Shown here: positions 16,978-26,710 of the stretch, in pieces
Layout: every line of letters starts with the position of its first letter
Position numbering within the stretch: the first letter of the stretch is position 1
Assembly (NCBI GenBank): GCA_965222975.1
Contig: CBDCVJ010000041.1
Span: 62,001 to 126,000 of the forward strand
Direction: 5' to 3'
Length of the DNA: 64,000 nt
Origin: UBA6168 sp965222975
GTDB taxonomy: Bacteria > Bacteroidota > Bacteroidia > Chitinophagales > Saprospiraceae
The notes under the pieces: generated by a model
Database searches by the model: none
Told to the model about the DNA's origin: nothing
What the model saw: only the letters and a program-made list of their open reading frames with translations
Translations under genes and position numbers: made by a program

Positions 16978-19161
16978 TTATTTTTTGCTTGACATCATTA
17001 TCAGATGGATTAGGTAGGCTAAAGCAGGGCCGGCCAGCAAACTACCAGGTACATCTGCATTAGTCATTTCATAACCAAACGCAGCAATTGCAATGGCAAA
17101 CGTGGCGGCCAAACCAAGCATAACATAAACCAATACTTTACCGAAACTGGTTTTGTCAAACGGTAAACCACTGCTAAAAGCAGAAGGAGCAGTACCCATG
17201 CCAGCAAACGCAACTTGTTTACGCATTACGAATATCACACCGAACGACAACATAATGATGGTGAAAAGAATCATGCCCCACTGACCCATCGTCGGCACTC
17301 CTGCAATTGCACAAATTACCCCATCGCATACATTGCCAATTGTGAGCGGGGTGGCCAAAGGATTGGTAGTACGGTTGAAATTAGCTTCAAATCCAACGAG
17401 GCTTTCATGCAGACCATCTAGACGGTACAAGCCTGGAGAAACTTCTGTCAATGCCGTTCCAGCTGGGATTGGGTTCAACGCATTATCATACAGTTGGCCT
17501 GAGTTGTAACTTACCAGCTCCCATGTTTCACCTGGGTTAGAGACCACTGTTACAAAATCATGGAAATAAGTGATGTTATTGGTAGCTGGATCTTCAATAT
17601 TCTCTGGATCGGCACAATCGCAGGGATCAGCGATGTCAGGAAGGCCATCACCGCTTGAATCCACGATGCTGATCTTTGGAGTAATCAAAGTAGTAAAACT
17701 GGTTGGGCCAACCCAACCGCTTTGATTTGGGCCGCAGTTGGTTTGTAAAAACACGTCATAACTTGTTCCTTCAGCCAAGCCGCTCAAGGCATAAGGACTG
17801 GAAACATTATTCATTGAAACTACAACATTATTGCCCTGTCCAGCACCTGCGGCTGTTACTTCCAAATTTGCTGGGTCACCACCTGGAGTAGTGAAATTGA
17901 CATTGGCCGATACATCAGTAACATCAGAAATGTTGATGCCGGTTGGAGGGTCGCAAGTAGCGAGAGTAGTAAAATTGTATGGGCCATCCCAAACACTTTG
18001 ATTTCCGGCTGCACATGCTTTCATCAAATACACATCATAACCAGTATTTGGCGTTAGGCTGGTAAATGTATGTGGACTGGTCACGTCATTGGTCACCGTA
18101 CCTGAACCTTGTCCGGCACCTGCCGCAGTGATTTCTACGTTGACGGTTTCGCCACCTGCATCAAAATTCACATTGGCAGTTGTTTCCGTTATGTTATCAA
18201 TGGAAACATTATCCGCAGGATCACATGGAAGCAAGTCTGGATCTGATACACAGATGTTAAAAGGGCCGGTTGCATTATTGCCAAATTCAAATACCCGAAT
18301 GTAAAGTACTTCCCCTGGAGTTCGTCCTGTCAGGTTGATAAGTGGGAAAAGACCGGGGCCATCATCGTCGTCACATTCTACTTCTGTCAAAGCGCCACAG
18401 GCACCAGTATATACGGACATTGCCCAGTCACCTGGGCCACCTGCATCGCTCATTTCAATATTGGCTTTTCCACTGGCGAGCACGGTAAAACTATACCATA
18501 CATCCTCACCACTGCCAAAAGAACTACAGCCAGGGTTGGGGGATTCACCTGATGCCGTTGCGCTCACATTTGTTCCCATAGTCTGGGTAGTGCAGGTCAT
18601 CGGTTGTACAGTCAATGTTTCGCTATTGGCGCAGAGATCGTTGGCGGGAGGAGGAGGAGGGGTAGAGACACAGATGTTAAATGGGCCGGTTGCATTATTG
18701 CCAAACTCAAATACCCGAATGTAAAGCACTTCCCCTGGGGTTTGGCCTGTCAGGTTGATAAGTGGGAAAAGACCAGGGCCGTCATCGTCGTCACATTCTA
18801 CTTCTGCTAATGCGCCACATGCACCGCTATATACTGACATTGCCCAGTCTCCGGGGCCACCCGCATCGCTCATTTCAATATCGGCTTCTCCACTGGCGGG
18901 TACGGTAAATTTATACCAAACATCCTCACCGGAGCCAAAAGAGCTACAGCCAGGGTTAGGCGTTTCACCTGATGCGGTTGCACCTACATTCGTTCCCATT
19001 GTTTGGGTAGTACACCCACCAGACTGCACAGTCAAATTTTCGGCATCGGCGCAGAGGTCATTGGCAGGTTGGGCAAAAGCCATGCTCCCAAAAAAGGAGA
19101 ACAGCAAAATAAAACAACCTTTATATAAGAGGTTTAAATTAAAAGGTAATTTGCTTTTCAT
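16978..19161 (-). CDS. Secreted multi-domain surface protein with IPTL-CTERM sorting signal
   Basis: The 727-residue protein starts at ATG 19161 (MKSKLPFNLNLLYKG) with a signal peptide ending SMAFAQ. Two nearly identical ~138-residue beta modules follow (residues ~32-168 and 174-310), each with PGCSSFGSGEDVWY, DAGGPGDWAMSVY and ECDDDDGPG. They resemble pre-peptidase C-terminal domains. Two fibronectin-type III-like units (each with NVNF and GYDVYL / SYDVFL) come next. The C-terminus carries VPTMGQWGMILFTIIM plus basic residues, the IPTL-CTERM type of sorting signal, and then additional hydrophobic helices. The combination predicts a surface-anchored, possibly calcium-binding adhesive protein. 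The extra ~65 residues after the IPTL helix, with two further hydrophobic segments, are longer than the usual tail. Confidence 0.82.
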   Translation of the reverse strand: MKSKLPFNLNLLYKGCFILLFSFFGSMAFAQPANDLCADAENLTVQSGGCTTQTMGTNVGATASGETPNPGCSSFGSGEDVWYKFTVPASGEADIEMSDAGGPGDWAMSVYSGACGALAEVECDDDDGPGLFPLINLTGQTPGEVLYIRVFEFGNNATGPFNICVSTPPPPPANDLCANSETLTVQPMTCTTQTMGTNVSATASGESPNPGCSSFGSGEDVWYSFTVLASGKANIEMSDAGGPGDWAMSVYTGACGALTEVECDDDDGPGLFPLINLTGRTPGEVLYIRVFEFGNNATGPFNICVSDPDLLPCDPADNVSIDNITETTANVNFDAGGETVNVEITAAGAGQGSGTVTNDVTSPHTFTSLTPNTGYDVYLMKACAAGNQSVWDGPYNFTTLATCDPPTGINISDVTDVSANVNFTTPGGDPANLEVTAAGAGQGNNVVVSMNNVSSPYALSGLAEGTSYDVFLQTNCGPNQSGWVGPTSFTTLITPKISIVDSSGDGLPDIADPCDCADPENIEDPATNNITYFHDFVTVVSNPGETWELVSYNSGQLYDNALNPIPAGTALTEVSPGLYRLDGLHESLVGFEANFNRTTNPLATPLTIGNVCDGVICAIAGVPTMGQWGMILFTIIMLSFGVIFVMRKQVAFAGMGTAPSAFSSGLPFDKTSFGKVLVYVMLGLAATFAIAIAAFGYEMTNADVPGSLLAGPALAYLIHLIMMSSKK
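18247..19080. repeat. Recent ~420-bp internal tandem duplication in the IPTL-CTERM gene
   Basis: Positions 18247-18660 and 18667-19080 are close copies offset by exactly 420 bp (140 codons). For example, GGGCCGGTTGCATTATTGCC and the CATCGTCGTCACATTCTACT segment occur in both. High identity at the DNA level, including silent sites, points to a recent duplication. Confidence 0.85.
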
Positions 19162-19236
19162 GAGATTTAATTTTATTGTGTTTAAGGTAGGCAAGGCCAT
19201 GTATTGTTGGCCATTAGCCCTTGTTAAGTAAACTGG

Positions 19237-19644
19237 TCACTGCTGCATGAGTGTATCCAGTTCGTCTTTTATGGTACTTATTTTATTGACATATTGAGGA
19301 TGGGCTTGTAAAGTATTTGTGTGAGCTTTTTGCAGAACGTCCTCAACGATTTGGATGATTTTGTCTTTGTGTTCGGCACTCCAAACGAAATCCTGATTTT
19401 CGAATTCGTTCAAAACATGTTTGATAAACAAGTTATTGATGTCTTTGTCCAATTCGGACATTGCTCCAAGATCGGCCATGTCTTCTGCTGCTTGGGCCTT
19501 CTCGATCAGTAGATCTTTGGCTATGTCACTGGAAACATAATCTTGTGCTTGTAAGCTGTTGAAGGAAAATAAAAATAGGGAAAGAAAAAAAGTAAACAAC
19601 CATTTGTTAGCAAACGGTTGGTGTGCAAGTAATGAAACTTTCAT
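19237..19644 (-). CDS. Small secreted helical protein of unknown function
   Basis: The 135-residue protein has a signal peptide (LFTFFLSLFLFSFNSLQAQ) and a mature region of about 100 residues that is strongly helical and charged (DIAKDLLIEKAQAAEDMADLG, then KIIQIVEDVLQKAHTNT). No cysteine or catalytic motif is visible. It is encoded 75 bp upstream of the IPTL-CTERM gene on the same strand, so the two may be co-transcribed. It is probably periplasmic or secreted. I recognise no family. Confidence 0.65.
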   Translation of the reverse strand: MKVSLLAHQPFANKWLFTFFLSLFLFSFNSLQAQDYVSSDIAKDLLIEKAQAAEDMADLGAMSELDKDINNLFIKHVLNEFENQDFVWSAEHKDKIIQIVEDVLQKAHTNTLQAHPQYVNKISTIKDELDTLMQQ

Positions 19645-20434
19645 GAGAATTATGATTTGTTAATGTAAGATTTTGTCGGTCACGTCAAAAATCAAGAGTT
19701 CTAAATTTTTAAACATGACCTAGCTGATAGCCTTTTTTACAAAAGGCCGTAAAATTTGCTTTATATCAATTTTACTCTTTTCAAGTCGAAGATTGTCAGC
19801 TACCCCATTTGATATATTTAAAAAATACATCTATAAGGAATTGACTGAAAGGATTTTGATTGAATGAGAAGCAGTGCACTTCAATGTCACTTTTAGCAAT
19901 CGGCAGGGATAAACAGGTTGTTTTTTGTCCAAAAATTTTATTCAAAGCCTGCTCAGTATTAGGGTAAGATGTTCATGGACAACTACCATGATTAAATGAG
20001 GAACAAATGTAGTTAACTTTTATTTAAAACAATATATAAGAAGCTGTATTTGTTGTTTGGAAGAAATTGAGAACCAAATGATGGAAATGCATTGTTCCGA
20101 TGTCATACATTTTCATATGCAATTAACTTACCAAGTTTTAGCTTGTTTAAAGCCGGCCTTTTCATTCCAGTGAGATGCTGGCTTTGACTGTGTAATCATT
20201 TAGAAAACCCGGCTTCTTGTTGTTACAAATCTGGAATGGGCAGCTATGGATTTTCCATTTTGCTTTTTCCGCTGATTGGCGCTTGACGAAATGGAATAGG
20301 TAAAAGGAGTGTCGGTTCATGGATGACTAAACCATTCCCCAACAGGTTAAAATAATGCAACCACAAGATAAAATCCACTAAGCCCGCCTCCTCTTTTACC
20401 TCTTTATTTGCCAATGTGAAATTACCATCAATAC
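19645..20434. other. Intergenic region without recognisable gene
   Basis: This 790-bp stretch separates divergent genes (the secreted helical protein on minus, GH127 on plus) and must hold both promoters. I see AT-rich sequence with scattered stop codons in all frames and a weak inverted repeat near 20150-20186 (AAAGCCGGCC / GCTGGCTTT). No RNA gene or strong operator is recognised. Confidence 0.5.
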
Positions 20435-22462
20435 ATGAAACAAATCATACTGGTCATCCTCCTTTCTTTTTGGGTACTGCCTACCATCGCCCAACAGCAC
20501 GGCATCATCAACAACGCCGAAAGCCCCCATGTAAAACTTAAAAGCATCGACATCGGCGACTGCAAATGGACAGAAGGCTTTTGGGCGGATAAATTCGAAG
20601 TCTGCGAAAAAGCAATGGTGCCCTATATGGGCGAGGTATTGTGCGGCGACGTGGGACATGCGCTGAACAATTTCAAAATAGCGGCGGGCATGAAAGAAGG
20701 GAAGCACCAGGGCATGCGTTGGCACGATGGCGATTTTTACAAATGGCTGGAAGCTGCCCTATATGTCTATGCCCAGAATGGGGATAAAAAACTACTGAAG
20801 GAAATAGATGAGCATATTGAAATCATCGGAAAAGCGCAGGGCGAGGATGGCTATTTGCAGACCCAGGCGCAACTTCGGGATGATATTGAACGCTATGCTA
20901 ACAGAAGAAATCACGAGATGTACAACAATGGCCATTTATTTACCAGTGCCTGCATCCATCACAGGGTCACTGGGCAACGGAACTTTCTGGACATTGCCAT
21001 CAAACAGGCCGACCTCTTATACACCATCTTTTATCCTGACACCAAACACTATGCTCGGTTCGGTTTTAATCAAACGCAGATCATGGGCTTGGTGGAATTA
21101 TACCGCACCACAAAAAAGGAGAAGTATTTAAAGCTGGCAGAGAAATTCATCAATCGCCGTGGAACGTATGATATGACACATAATACTACCACGCAAGACT
21201 ACCCGATTGGGGACATGGTACAAGAGCGCACCCCGCTGCGGGAGTCAAGTGAAGCGGTCGGCCATGCAGTGTTGGCTTTGTATTATTATGCGGGTGCGGC
21301 GGATGTATATGCGGAAACGGGCGAGCAGGCATTGATAGATGCGTTGGACAGGTTGTGGGAAAATGTAACGGAGAAAAAGATGTATGTCACGGGGGCAGTC
21401 GGGCAGGCGCATTATGGCGTTTCGACCAATCGGGACAAAATACAGGAGGGATTTATTGATGAATATATGATGCCCAATATGACGGCCTATAATGAGACCT
21501 GCGCCAATGTGTGCAACTCCATGTTCAGCTACCGGATGTTGGGCGTACATGGCGAATCAAAATATGCGGACATCATGGAATTGGTTTTATACAACAGCGC
21601 CCTGTCGGGCATCAGTCTGGAAGGTAAGGATTATTTCTATGCCAATCCCTTGCGGATGATTCATAACTCAAGGGATTTTAGTGGAAAAAAAGGTGTGACA
21701 GAAACAGCGCATCGGGAACCCTATTTAGAATGTTTTTGCTGTCCTCCAAATCTGGTACGAACGATAGCGAAAGTTTCTGGATGGGCTTACAGTCTTTCGG
21801 AAAATGGCGTGGCGGTTAATTTATATGGCGGTAATATTTTGGAAACGAATTTATTGGATGGTTCTAAAATTAAATTGACGCAGGAAACAAATTACCCGTG
21901 GGAAGGCTCGGTAAAAATTAATATTGAAGAATGCAAAAAAGAGGCTTTTGAAATATGGCTGCGAATTCCCGATTGGGCAAGCGGCACGGAGGTTTTAATT
22001 AATAATGAAAAAATAAAAAAAGAAATAATAGCAGGTAATTATTTAAAAATAAAAAGAACTTGGCGGGCAGGTGATGAAATTAAAATCAATATGCCAATGG
22101 AAGCCACTTTTGTCGAAGGACATCCCCGCATAGAGGAAGTCCGCAATCAGGTAGCTGTTAAACGGGGGCCGGTGGTATATTGCGTGGAGTCGCCCGATTT
22201 GCCGGAAGGCACAAATATTTTAGATGTTTATATTTCTGGTAATTCGGAATTGGATGTGAAATACCGCCCTGGTTTTTTGGGAGGTGTTTCTACTATTACT
22301 GGAAATATATTGCTGCGAAAAGACAAAAAAGAAGGTATGTATCGCAGCCTAAAAAAACCGGAATGGGAAACCATTCAAACGCAATTGGTGCCATATTATG
22401 CGTGGAGTAATCGAGGGACAGCGGAGATGACTGTTTTTATGCCGGTGGTGTGGGAAGATTGA
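20435..22462 (+). CDS. GH127 beta-L-arabinofuranosidase (DUF1680 family)
   Basis: The 675-residue enzyme has a signal peptide (ILVILLSFWVLPTIAQ) and an all-alpha (alpha/alpha)6 barrel followed by beta domains. Hallmark residues of the cysteine-based glycosidase are present. E354-T-C356 (in AYNETCANVC) and the pair C435-C436 (in ECFCCPPN) correspond in spacing to the zinc-binding Glu/Cys set and the nucleophilic Cys of characterised GH127 enzymes. It should release beta-L-arabinofuranose from plant or algal hydroxyproline-rich glycans or arabinans in the periplasm. It leads a locus of sulfatases, galactonate dehydratase and an MFS carrier. The 3' third of the gene, from about 21.8 kb, is visibly more A/T-rich than the 5' two thirds. 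Confidence 0.9.
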   Translation: MKQIILVILLSFWVLPTIAQQHGIINNAESPHVKLKSIDIGDCKWTEGFWADKFEVCEKAMVPYMGEVLCGDVGHALNNFKIAAGMKEGKHQGMRWHDGDFYKWLEAALYVYAQNGDKKLLKEIDEHIEIIGKAQGEDGYLQTQAQLRDDIERYANRRNHEMYNNGHLFTSACIHHRVTGQRNFLDIAIKQADLLYTIFYPDTKHYARFGFNQTQIMGLVELYRTTKKEKYLKLAEKFINRRGTYDMTHNTTTQDYPIGDMVQERTPLRESSEAVGHAVLALYYYAGAADVYAETGEQALIDALDRLWENVTEKKMYVTGAVGQAHYGVSTNRDKIQEGFIDEYMMPNMTAYNETCANVCNSMFSYRMLGVHGESKYADIMELVLYNSALSGISLEGKDYFYANPLRMIHNSRDFSGKKGVTETAHREPYLECFCCPPNLVRTIAKVSGWAYSLSENGVAVNLYGGNILETNLLDGSKIKLTQETNYPWEGSVKINIEECKKEAFEIWLRIPDWASGTEVLINNEKIKKEIIAGNYLKIKRTWRAGDEIKINMPMEATFVEGHPRIEEVRNQVAVKRGPVVYCVESPDLPEGTNILDVYISGNSELDVKYRPGFLGGVSTITGNILLRKDKKEGMYRSLKKPEWETIQTQLVPYYAWSNRGTAEMTVFMPVVWED

Positions 22463-22490
22463 TTTTTTTTAGTGCAACGCAGATTCTATT

Positions 22491-22810
22491 CAGTGAGCAT
22501 CTTTGGGGTACTCGTATAGGCGGGGGGACTTGGCAAAACAGTGGGTGCGGGGGCGGCATGGTGGCGAGCCTTTGTTTTGCCTTGATTTTTTTGTTTCTTT
22601 TTTTATCAAGAAAAAAAGAAAAATAAGTTAGAAGAGAAATTCCAAATAGAGAATTTACTTTTTAGAATAGCACTTCTAACATCCCTGCCGGGGGCTTTCT
22701 TTTTTTCAGCGAAAAAAGAAACAAAAACGCATGTCAAAAAAAACTCACTCCGCTCAAACAGTTTTTTGACGACCCACTCGCCTATACGAGTACCCAAAGG
22801 ATGTTCACTG
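22491..22810. repeat. MITE-like or cruciform intergenic element with 32-bp terminal inverted repeats
   Basis: The ends 22491-22522 and 22779-22810 are inverted copies with three mismatches in 32, sharing GTACTCGTATAGGCG. The 320-bp interior has further inverted A/T tracts (GTTTCTTTTTT with AAAAAAGAAAC) but no credible gene. A 63-residue minus-strand frame inside is low-complexity and likely noise. No obvious target duplication is visible. Confidence 0.7.
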
Positions 22811-22907
22811 AAATAAAGGTTGGTTTTTTTTGGCCAATATTTTCTTTTAATAAAAAATGGCAGAAATATTTTAACGGAAAATTAATAATTGAAAAATAAA
22901 AAGAATA

Positions 22908-24720
22908 ATGAAAATTAAATCAGTTTATTTTTTCTCTATAAATGGGTTTTACCTGTTAGTACTTTCCTCATTTTTATTTACTTCTTTTAAACATTCACCG
23001 AAGCCGCCTCCGAAAAAACCAAATATCATCCTCATGCTTACCGATGACCAAGGCTACGGAGATTTGGGTGCACATGGCAACCCTTATTTAAAAACTCCTA
23101 ATATTGAAAAAATAGGAGAGGAAGGAATGGAGATGACGCATTTTTTCGCCTACCCCAATTGCTCTGCATCAAGGGCGGCGATATTGACAGGTAGGTATCC
23201 ATATCGCACAGGTGTGACGGCGGTGACGCAGGTGGATCATTTTATGAATACTTCGGAAGTAACTATAGCAGAAATACTGAGTGACAATGGCTACCGCACC
23301 GGGATTTTTGGCAAATGGCATTTAGGGGATAATTGCCCGATGCGGCCAACCGATCAAGGATTTCAGGAAGCGTTGGTACATAAGGGTGGCGGCATTGGCC
23401 AAGCGGCAGGTCCACCCGGCAATACTTATTTTGACCCTATATTGGAGCATAATAATGTTTCCAAAAAATACAAGGGATATTGTGATGATATATTTACCGA
23501 TGCCGCTCTGGATTTTATAAGTAAAAAAAACGACGAACCTTTTTTCGCATATTTAGCCACCAACCTTCCGCATTTTCCTCTACAAGTGCCCAATGAAAAA
23601 GCAGCGCCATTTAGAAAAATGGGATTGCACGAAGACAATGCGCTTACCTATGGGATGATTGACAATATTGATACAAATGTTGGTCGGGTATTAAAGCGGG
23701 TTAAAGAATTGGGCATCGAAGAAAATACCATCATTATTTTTCTTTCCGATAATGGCCCTCGCCATAAAAGGTCAAAAAACGATGTTTATCCCGGACGTTG
23801 GGATGCCAATTTGCGAGGTACAAAAACGAGCGTGTATGAATGTGGCACCCGTGTTCCTTTTTTTGTACAGTGGCCGGAAAAAATATCCAAAGGCACTCAT
23901 ACGAAAACAATGGGCAGTGTGATTGATCTTTTTCCAAACGCTACTGGATGCCTGTGAAATTGCACCTCCAGAAAATATAAAAATTGATGGCGAGTCATTA
24001 TTGCCACTTTGGAAAGGCGAGCCGATTGATTTTAATGACCGGGCTATTTTTACCCAAATGCATTATGGCCCAACGCCTTTTAAATACATGCATTTTTCGG
24101 TCAGACAACAACAATATAAATTAGTCGGCCCGCATGATTTTCCGCATGGTATCGTCCACCAACCCACCGACCACGAGTTGAAAAATGTTTTGAAAAACCT
24201 TGAACTGTTTGATGTCGAAAAAGACCCAAGCGAACGGGTTAATCTTGCCGGCCAACACCCTGAAATTGTCGAAGCATTATTGGAACAATATGAAAATTGG
24301 TTTGATGAAGTAAATGAAGAACGGGATGCAAAAGGAGTTCAAAGAATTTATTTAGGCAGTAAAGCACAACCCCATGTAAACCTTTCCCGATTTGATTGGG
24401 GTGGACCTCGGGTGATTTCACGGTTTGATTATGGCGGACCACGGGTGATCGAAGATAATCAATTGGGGTACTGGCAGGTCAAAACGGAGGAAGGGCTTTA
24501 TGAGGTGATTTTTGATTTACCTGAATTGGAAAAAGATGGAGTGGCTCACCTAAAATATAATGATGTACATTTGACCATCCCCGTAAAAAAAGAGGAAGAA
24601 AAAGTTGTTTTTAAAAATGTACAACTTCCGAAAGGTGTCGGAAATTTTCATGCTTATTTAAAAATAAACAGGTTGCCGATTGGGCCTCTATTTGTGGATG
24701 TGAAGCGATTGGATTTATGA
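22908..24720 (+). pseudogene. Type I sulfatase, interrupted by a one-base frameshift
   Basis: Together the frames encode a complete arylsulfatase of about 600 residues. The first part (22908-23957) carries a signal-like N-terminus, the metal-binding TDDQGYGDLG, and the formylglycine site C85-S-A-S-R89 within LTGRYPYRTG. It also holds the GKWHLG and FLSDNGPRHK active-site segments. It ends in an out-of-frame tail after MGSVIDLFP. The second part (open from 23923 to 24720) resumes with TLLDACEIAPP and the family's C-terminal domain. The break lies near 23935-23940, where CCAAACG seems to carry one extra A; removing it restores DLFPTLLDA. This is either a true inactivation or a sequencing error in an A-run. 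If intact, the enzyme would desulfate a polysaccharide in the periplasm. Confidence 0.88.
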
Positions 24721-24770
24721 TTTAACGTATTCAAAAATAAACTCGAAAATTAAATTTAAAGTACGGTTTG

Positions 24771-24946
24771 ATTTCCGAAATTTATTTTTAGAATGAAAAG
24801 CAAAATTAATGTTCAACAATAAAATAAAACAAGAGCAATTTCGGAAATCTTAATTACCATCGGGGGAGATTTCCGAAATTGTCCTTGTCCAAGTTTTGTG
24901 CTTTATTTAAAACCCGTTTTCATATCACAAACAAATTTCGGAAATT
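24771..24946. repeat. Four alternating copies of atttccgaaat / atttcggaaat
   Basis: Copies of an 11-mer occur near 24771, 24838, 24870 and 24934, with successive copies in opposite orientation. Any neighbouring pair can form a hairpin. They fill the 257-bp gap upstream of the galactonate dehydratase gene and could be regulator sites or part of the genome's intergenic palindrome family. Confidence 0.6.
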
Positions 24947-24977
24947 AATAGAAGCCTTTTTTTAAAGTCAAATATTC

Positions 24978-26165
24978 ATGTCAAAATCAAAAAATAAAAA
25001 CAAATCCTTTAATGGATTGGAAATCAAAAAAATCGAATTATTCAAAGTGCCACCCCGTTGGTTGTTTTTAAAACTCACCACAAAAAATGGAATTATCGGT
25101 TGGGGTGAACCCGTTGTGGAAGGAAGGGCTGCTACCGTTGAAACGGCCATTCGGGAAATAGAAACTTATTTAATTGGACACCCAGCGAATAAAATAGAGG
25201 AATTTTGGCAGATGATTTATCGGGGTGGTTTTTATCGGGGTGGGCCAGTATTAATGAGTGCACTGTCGGGAATAGATCAGGCGTTGTGGGATATAAAAGG
25301 AAAAGCACTGGGTGTGCCGATTTATGAATTGTTGGGTGGCGCCGTGCGGGATAAAATGAAAATATATGGATGGGTGCATGGTGACACACATAAGGAATTA
25401 GCAAAGGCCGCCAAAAAAAGAATTGCCAACGGATTTACTGCGGTAAAAATGATCGTGACCGATCAATTGGAATGGATTGATGCGCCCTATAAAGTCAATG
25501 CTGCTGCTGAAAGATTAGCTGCCGTTAGAAAGGCCATTGGGGATCAATATCCAATAGGTGTGGATTTTCATGGAAGGGTACACAAGGGAATGGTCAAAAT
25601 GCTGGCTAAGGCACTCGAACCCTACCAACCCTATTTTTTAGAGGAGGCCGTTTTGTCAGAAAATAATGAAGCATTGGGCGCACTCCAATCTTTTACTTCC
25701 ATTCCCATTGCCACGGGCGAGCGCATGTATTCCCGATGGGATTTTAAAAAAATAATACAGGATGGTCTGGTGGATATTGTGCAGCCCGATCTAAGCCATG
25801 CGGGAGGCATTTCGGAAGTGAAAAGAATTGCGACAATGGCAGAAGCGTATGATGTAGCCATTGCCCCGCATTGTCCACTGGGACCTATCTCCTTGGCGGC
25901 GGCTTTGCAAATTGATTTTTCCTGCATCAATGCTCTGATACAAGAAACCAGTTTGGGCATACACTACAATGAGGAAATAGAATTGACCGATTATTTAAAA
26001 GACCCGAATGTCTTCGGATTAAAAAACGGATATGTTCCATTGCCAACCGCTCCCGGCCTCGGAATTGAAATTGATGAGGAAAAAGTGCGGGAAGCAGCAA
26101 AGGTTGGTCATGATTGGAAAAATCCTATCTGGAGAAATGAGGATGGGGCAGTAGCAGAGTGGTGA
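24978..26165 (+). CDS. dgoD: D-galactonate dehydratase (mandelate racemase/enolase superfamily)
   Basis: The 395-residue protein follows the known DgoD sequence pattern closely over its full length: PPRWLFLKL near the start, GWGEPVVEGRA, YRGGFYRGGP, the barrel segment GVDFHGRVHKGM with the metal-binding Asp, then GERMYSRWDFK, QPDLSHAGGI, and APHCPLGPI carrying the catalytic His. The end (WKNPIWRNEDGAVAEW) also matches. It dehydrates D-galactonate to 2-keto-3-deoxy-galactonate in the De Ley-Doudoroff branch in the cytoplasm. The N-terminal ~15 residues (MSKSKNKNKSFNG) are an extra charged leader. A transporter for sugar acids lies downstream. Kinase and aldolase partners are not in the window. 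Confidence 0.92.
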   Translation: MSKSKNKNKSFNGLEIKKIELFKVPPRWLFLKLTTKNGIIGWGEPVVEGRAATVETAIREIETYLIGHPANKIEEFWQMIYRGGFYRGGPVLMSALSGIDQALWDIKGKALGVPIYELLGGAVRDKMKIYGWVHGDTHKELAKAAKKRIANGFTAVKMIVTDQLEWIDAPYKVNAAAERLAAVRKAIGDQYPIGVDFHGRVHKGMVKMLAKALEPYQPYFLEEAVLSENNEALGALQSFTSIPIATGERMYSRWDFKKIIQDGLVDIVQPDLSHAGGISEVKRIATMAEAYDVAIAPHCPLGPISLAAALQIDFSCINALIQETSLGIHYNEEIELTDYLKDPNVFGLKNGYVPLPTAPGLGIEIDEEKVREAAKVGHDWKNPIWRNEDGAVAEW

Positions 26166-26263
26166 TGGAATATATATAAGGTACTTACTATGAAAAAAGA
26201 AAACATTAAGGCTGTATTCTTCAACGATGTAAAATTTATCATCTCAAAAAAATAAAATTAAAT

Positions 26264-26626
26264 ATGAAATTAAATAAGGTGAAAATATTTGGAATTCAGA
26301 TGAATAAAAAAACTGCGGTCAGATGGAAAATATATCTTGATAGAGCTAAGATGTATTTAAACTATATCAATTTCGTAATGATTGTTTTTGTTTTTTTAAA
26401 CTCAATTAACGATTCACGAATTCGAGAAGTTTTAGATGAAAATAAAATTGTTTTTTATCCATTAGTCATGGTCTTATTTATTTCCCTGTCTCTCGTATTA
26501 GGGTTTTTTGATACAAAATTAGGGTTAAGAAAAGAGGAAATGAGAAACAATTCTACAGAGAATCCTGTGATGATGGAAGTTTTGAATCATCTGAAAGAAA
26601 TAAAAAGCAATCAACAATCCTTATAA
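26264..26626 (+). CDS. Small two-span membrane protein of unknown function
   Basis: This 120-residue protein has two predicted membrane helices (YINFVMIVFVFLNSI and YPLVMVLFISLSLVLGFF) separated by a charged loop (DSRIREVLDENKI), and a hydrophilic C-tail (KEEMRNNSTENPVMMEVLNHLKEIKSNQQSL). It sits between dgoD and the MFS carrier, 98 bp after the former and 84 bp before the carrier's start. It may be part of the same transcript, but its role in sugar-acid use is not evident. I recognise no family. Confidence 0.6.
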   Translation: MKLNKVKIFGIQMNKKTAVRWKIYLDRAKMYLNYINFVMIVFVFLNSINDSRIREVLDENKIVFYPLVMVLFISLSLVLGFFDTKLGLRKEEMRNNSTENPVMMEVLNHLKEIKSNQQSL

Positions 26627-26710
26627 AAGATGGACGCCTCAAAAAGAAGCATATGGCGAGGGTATGCGCTTGATTTGTGGCTATGTATGTCCTGTCGAAT
26701 AATCAATAGA

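Noticed and set aside
22606..22797. 63-codon minus-strand frame within the 320-bp inverted-repeat element
   Set aside because: Low complexity (KKK/FFF runs) and located inside the element; coding is unlikely.
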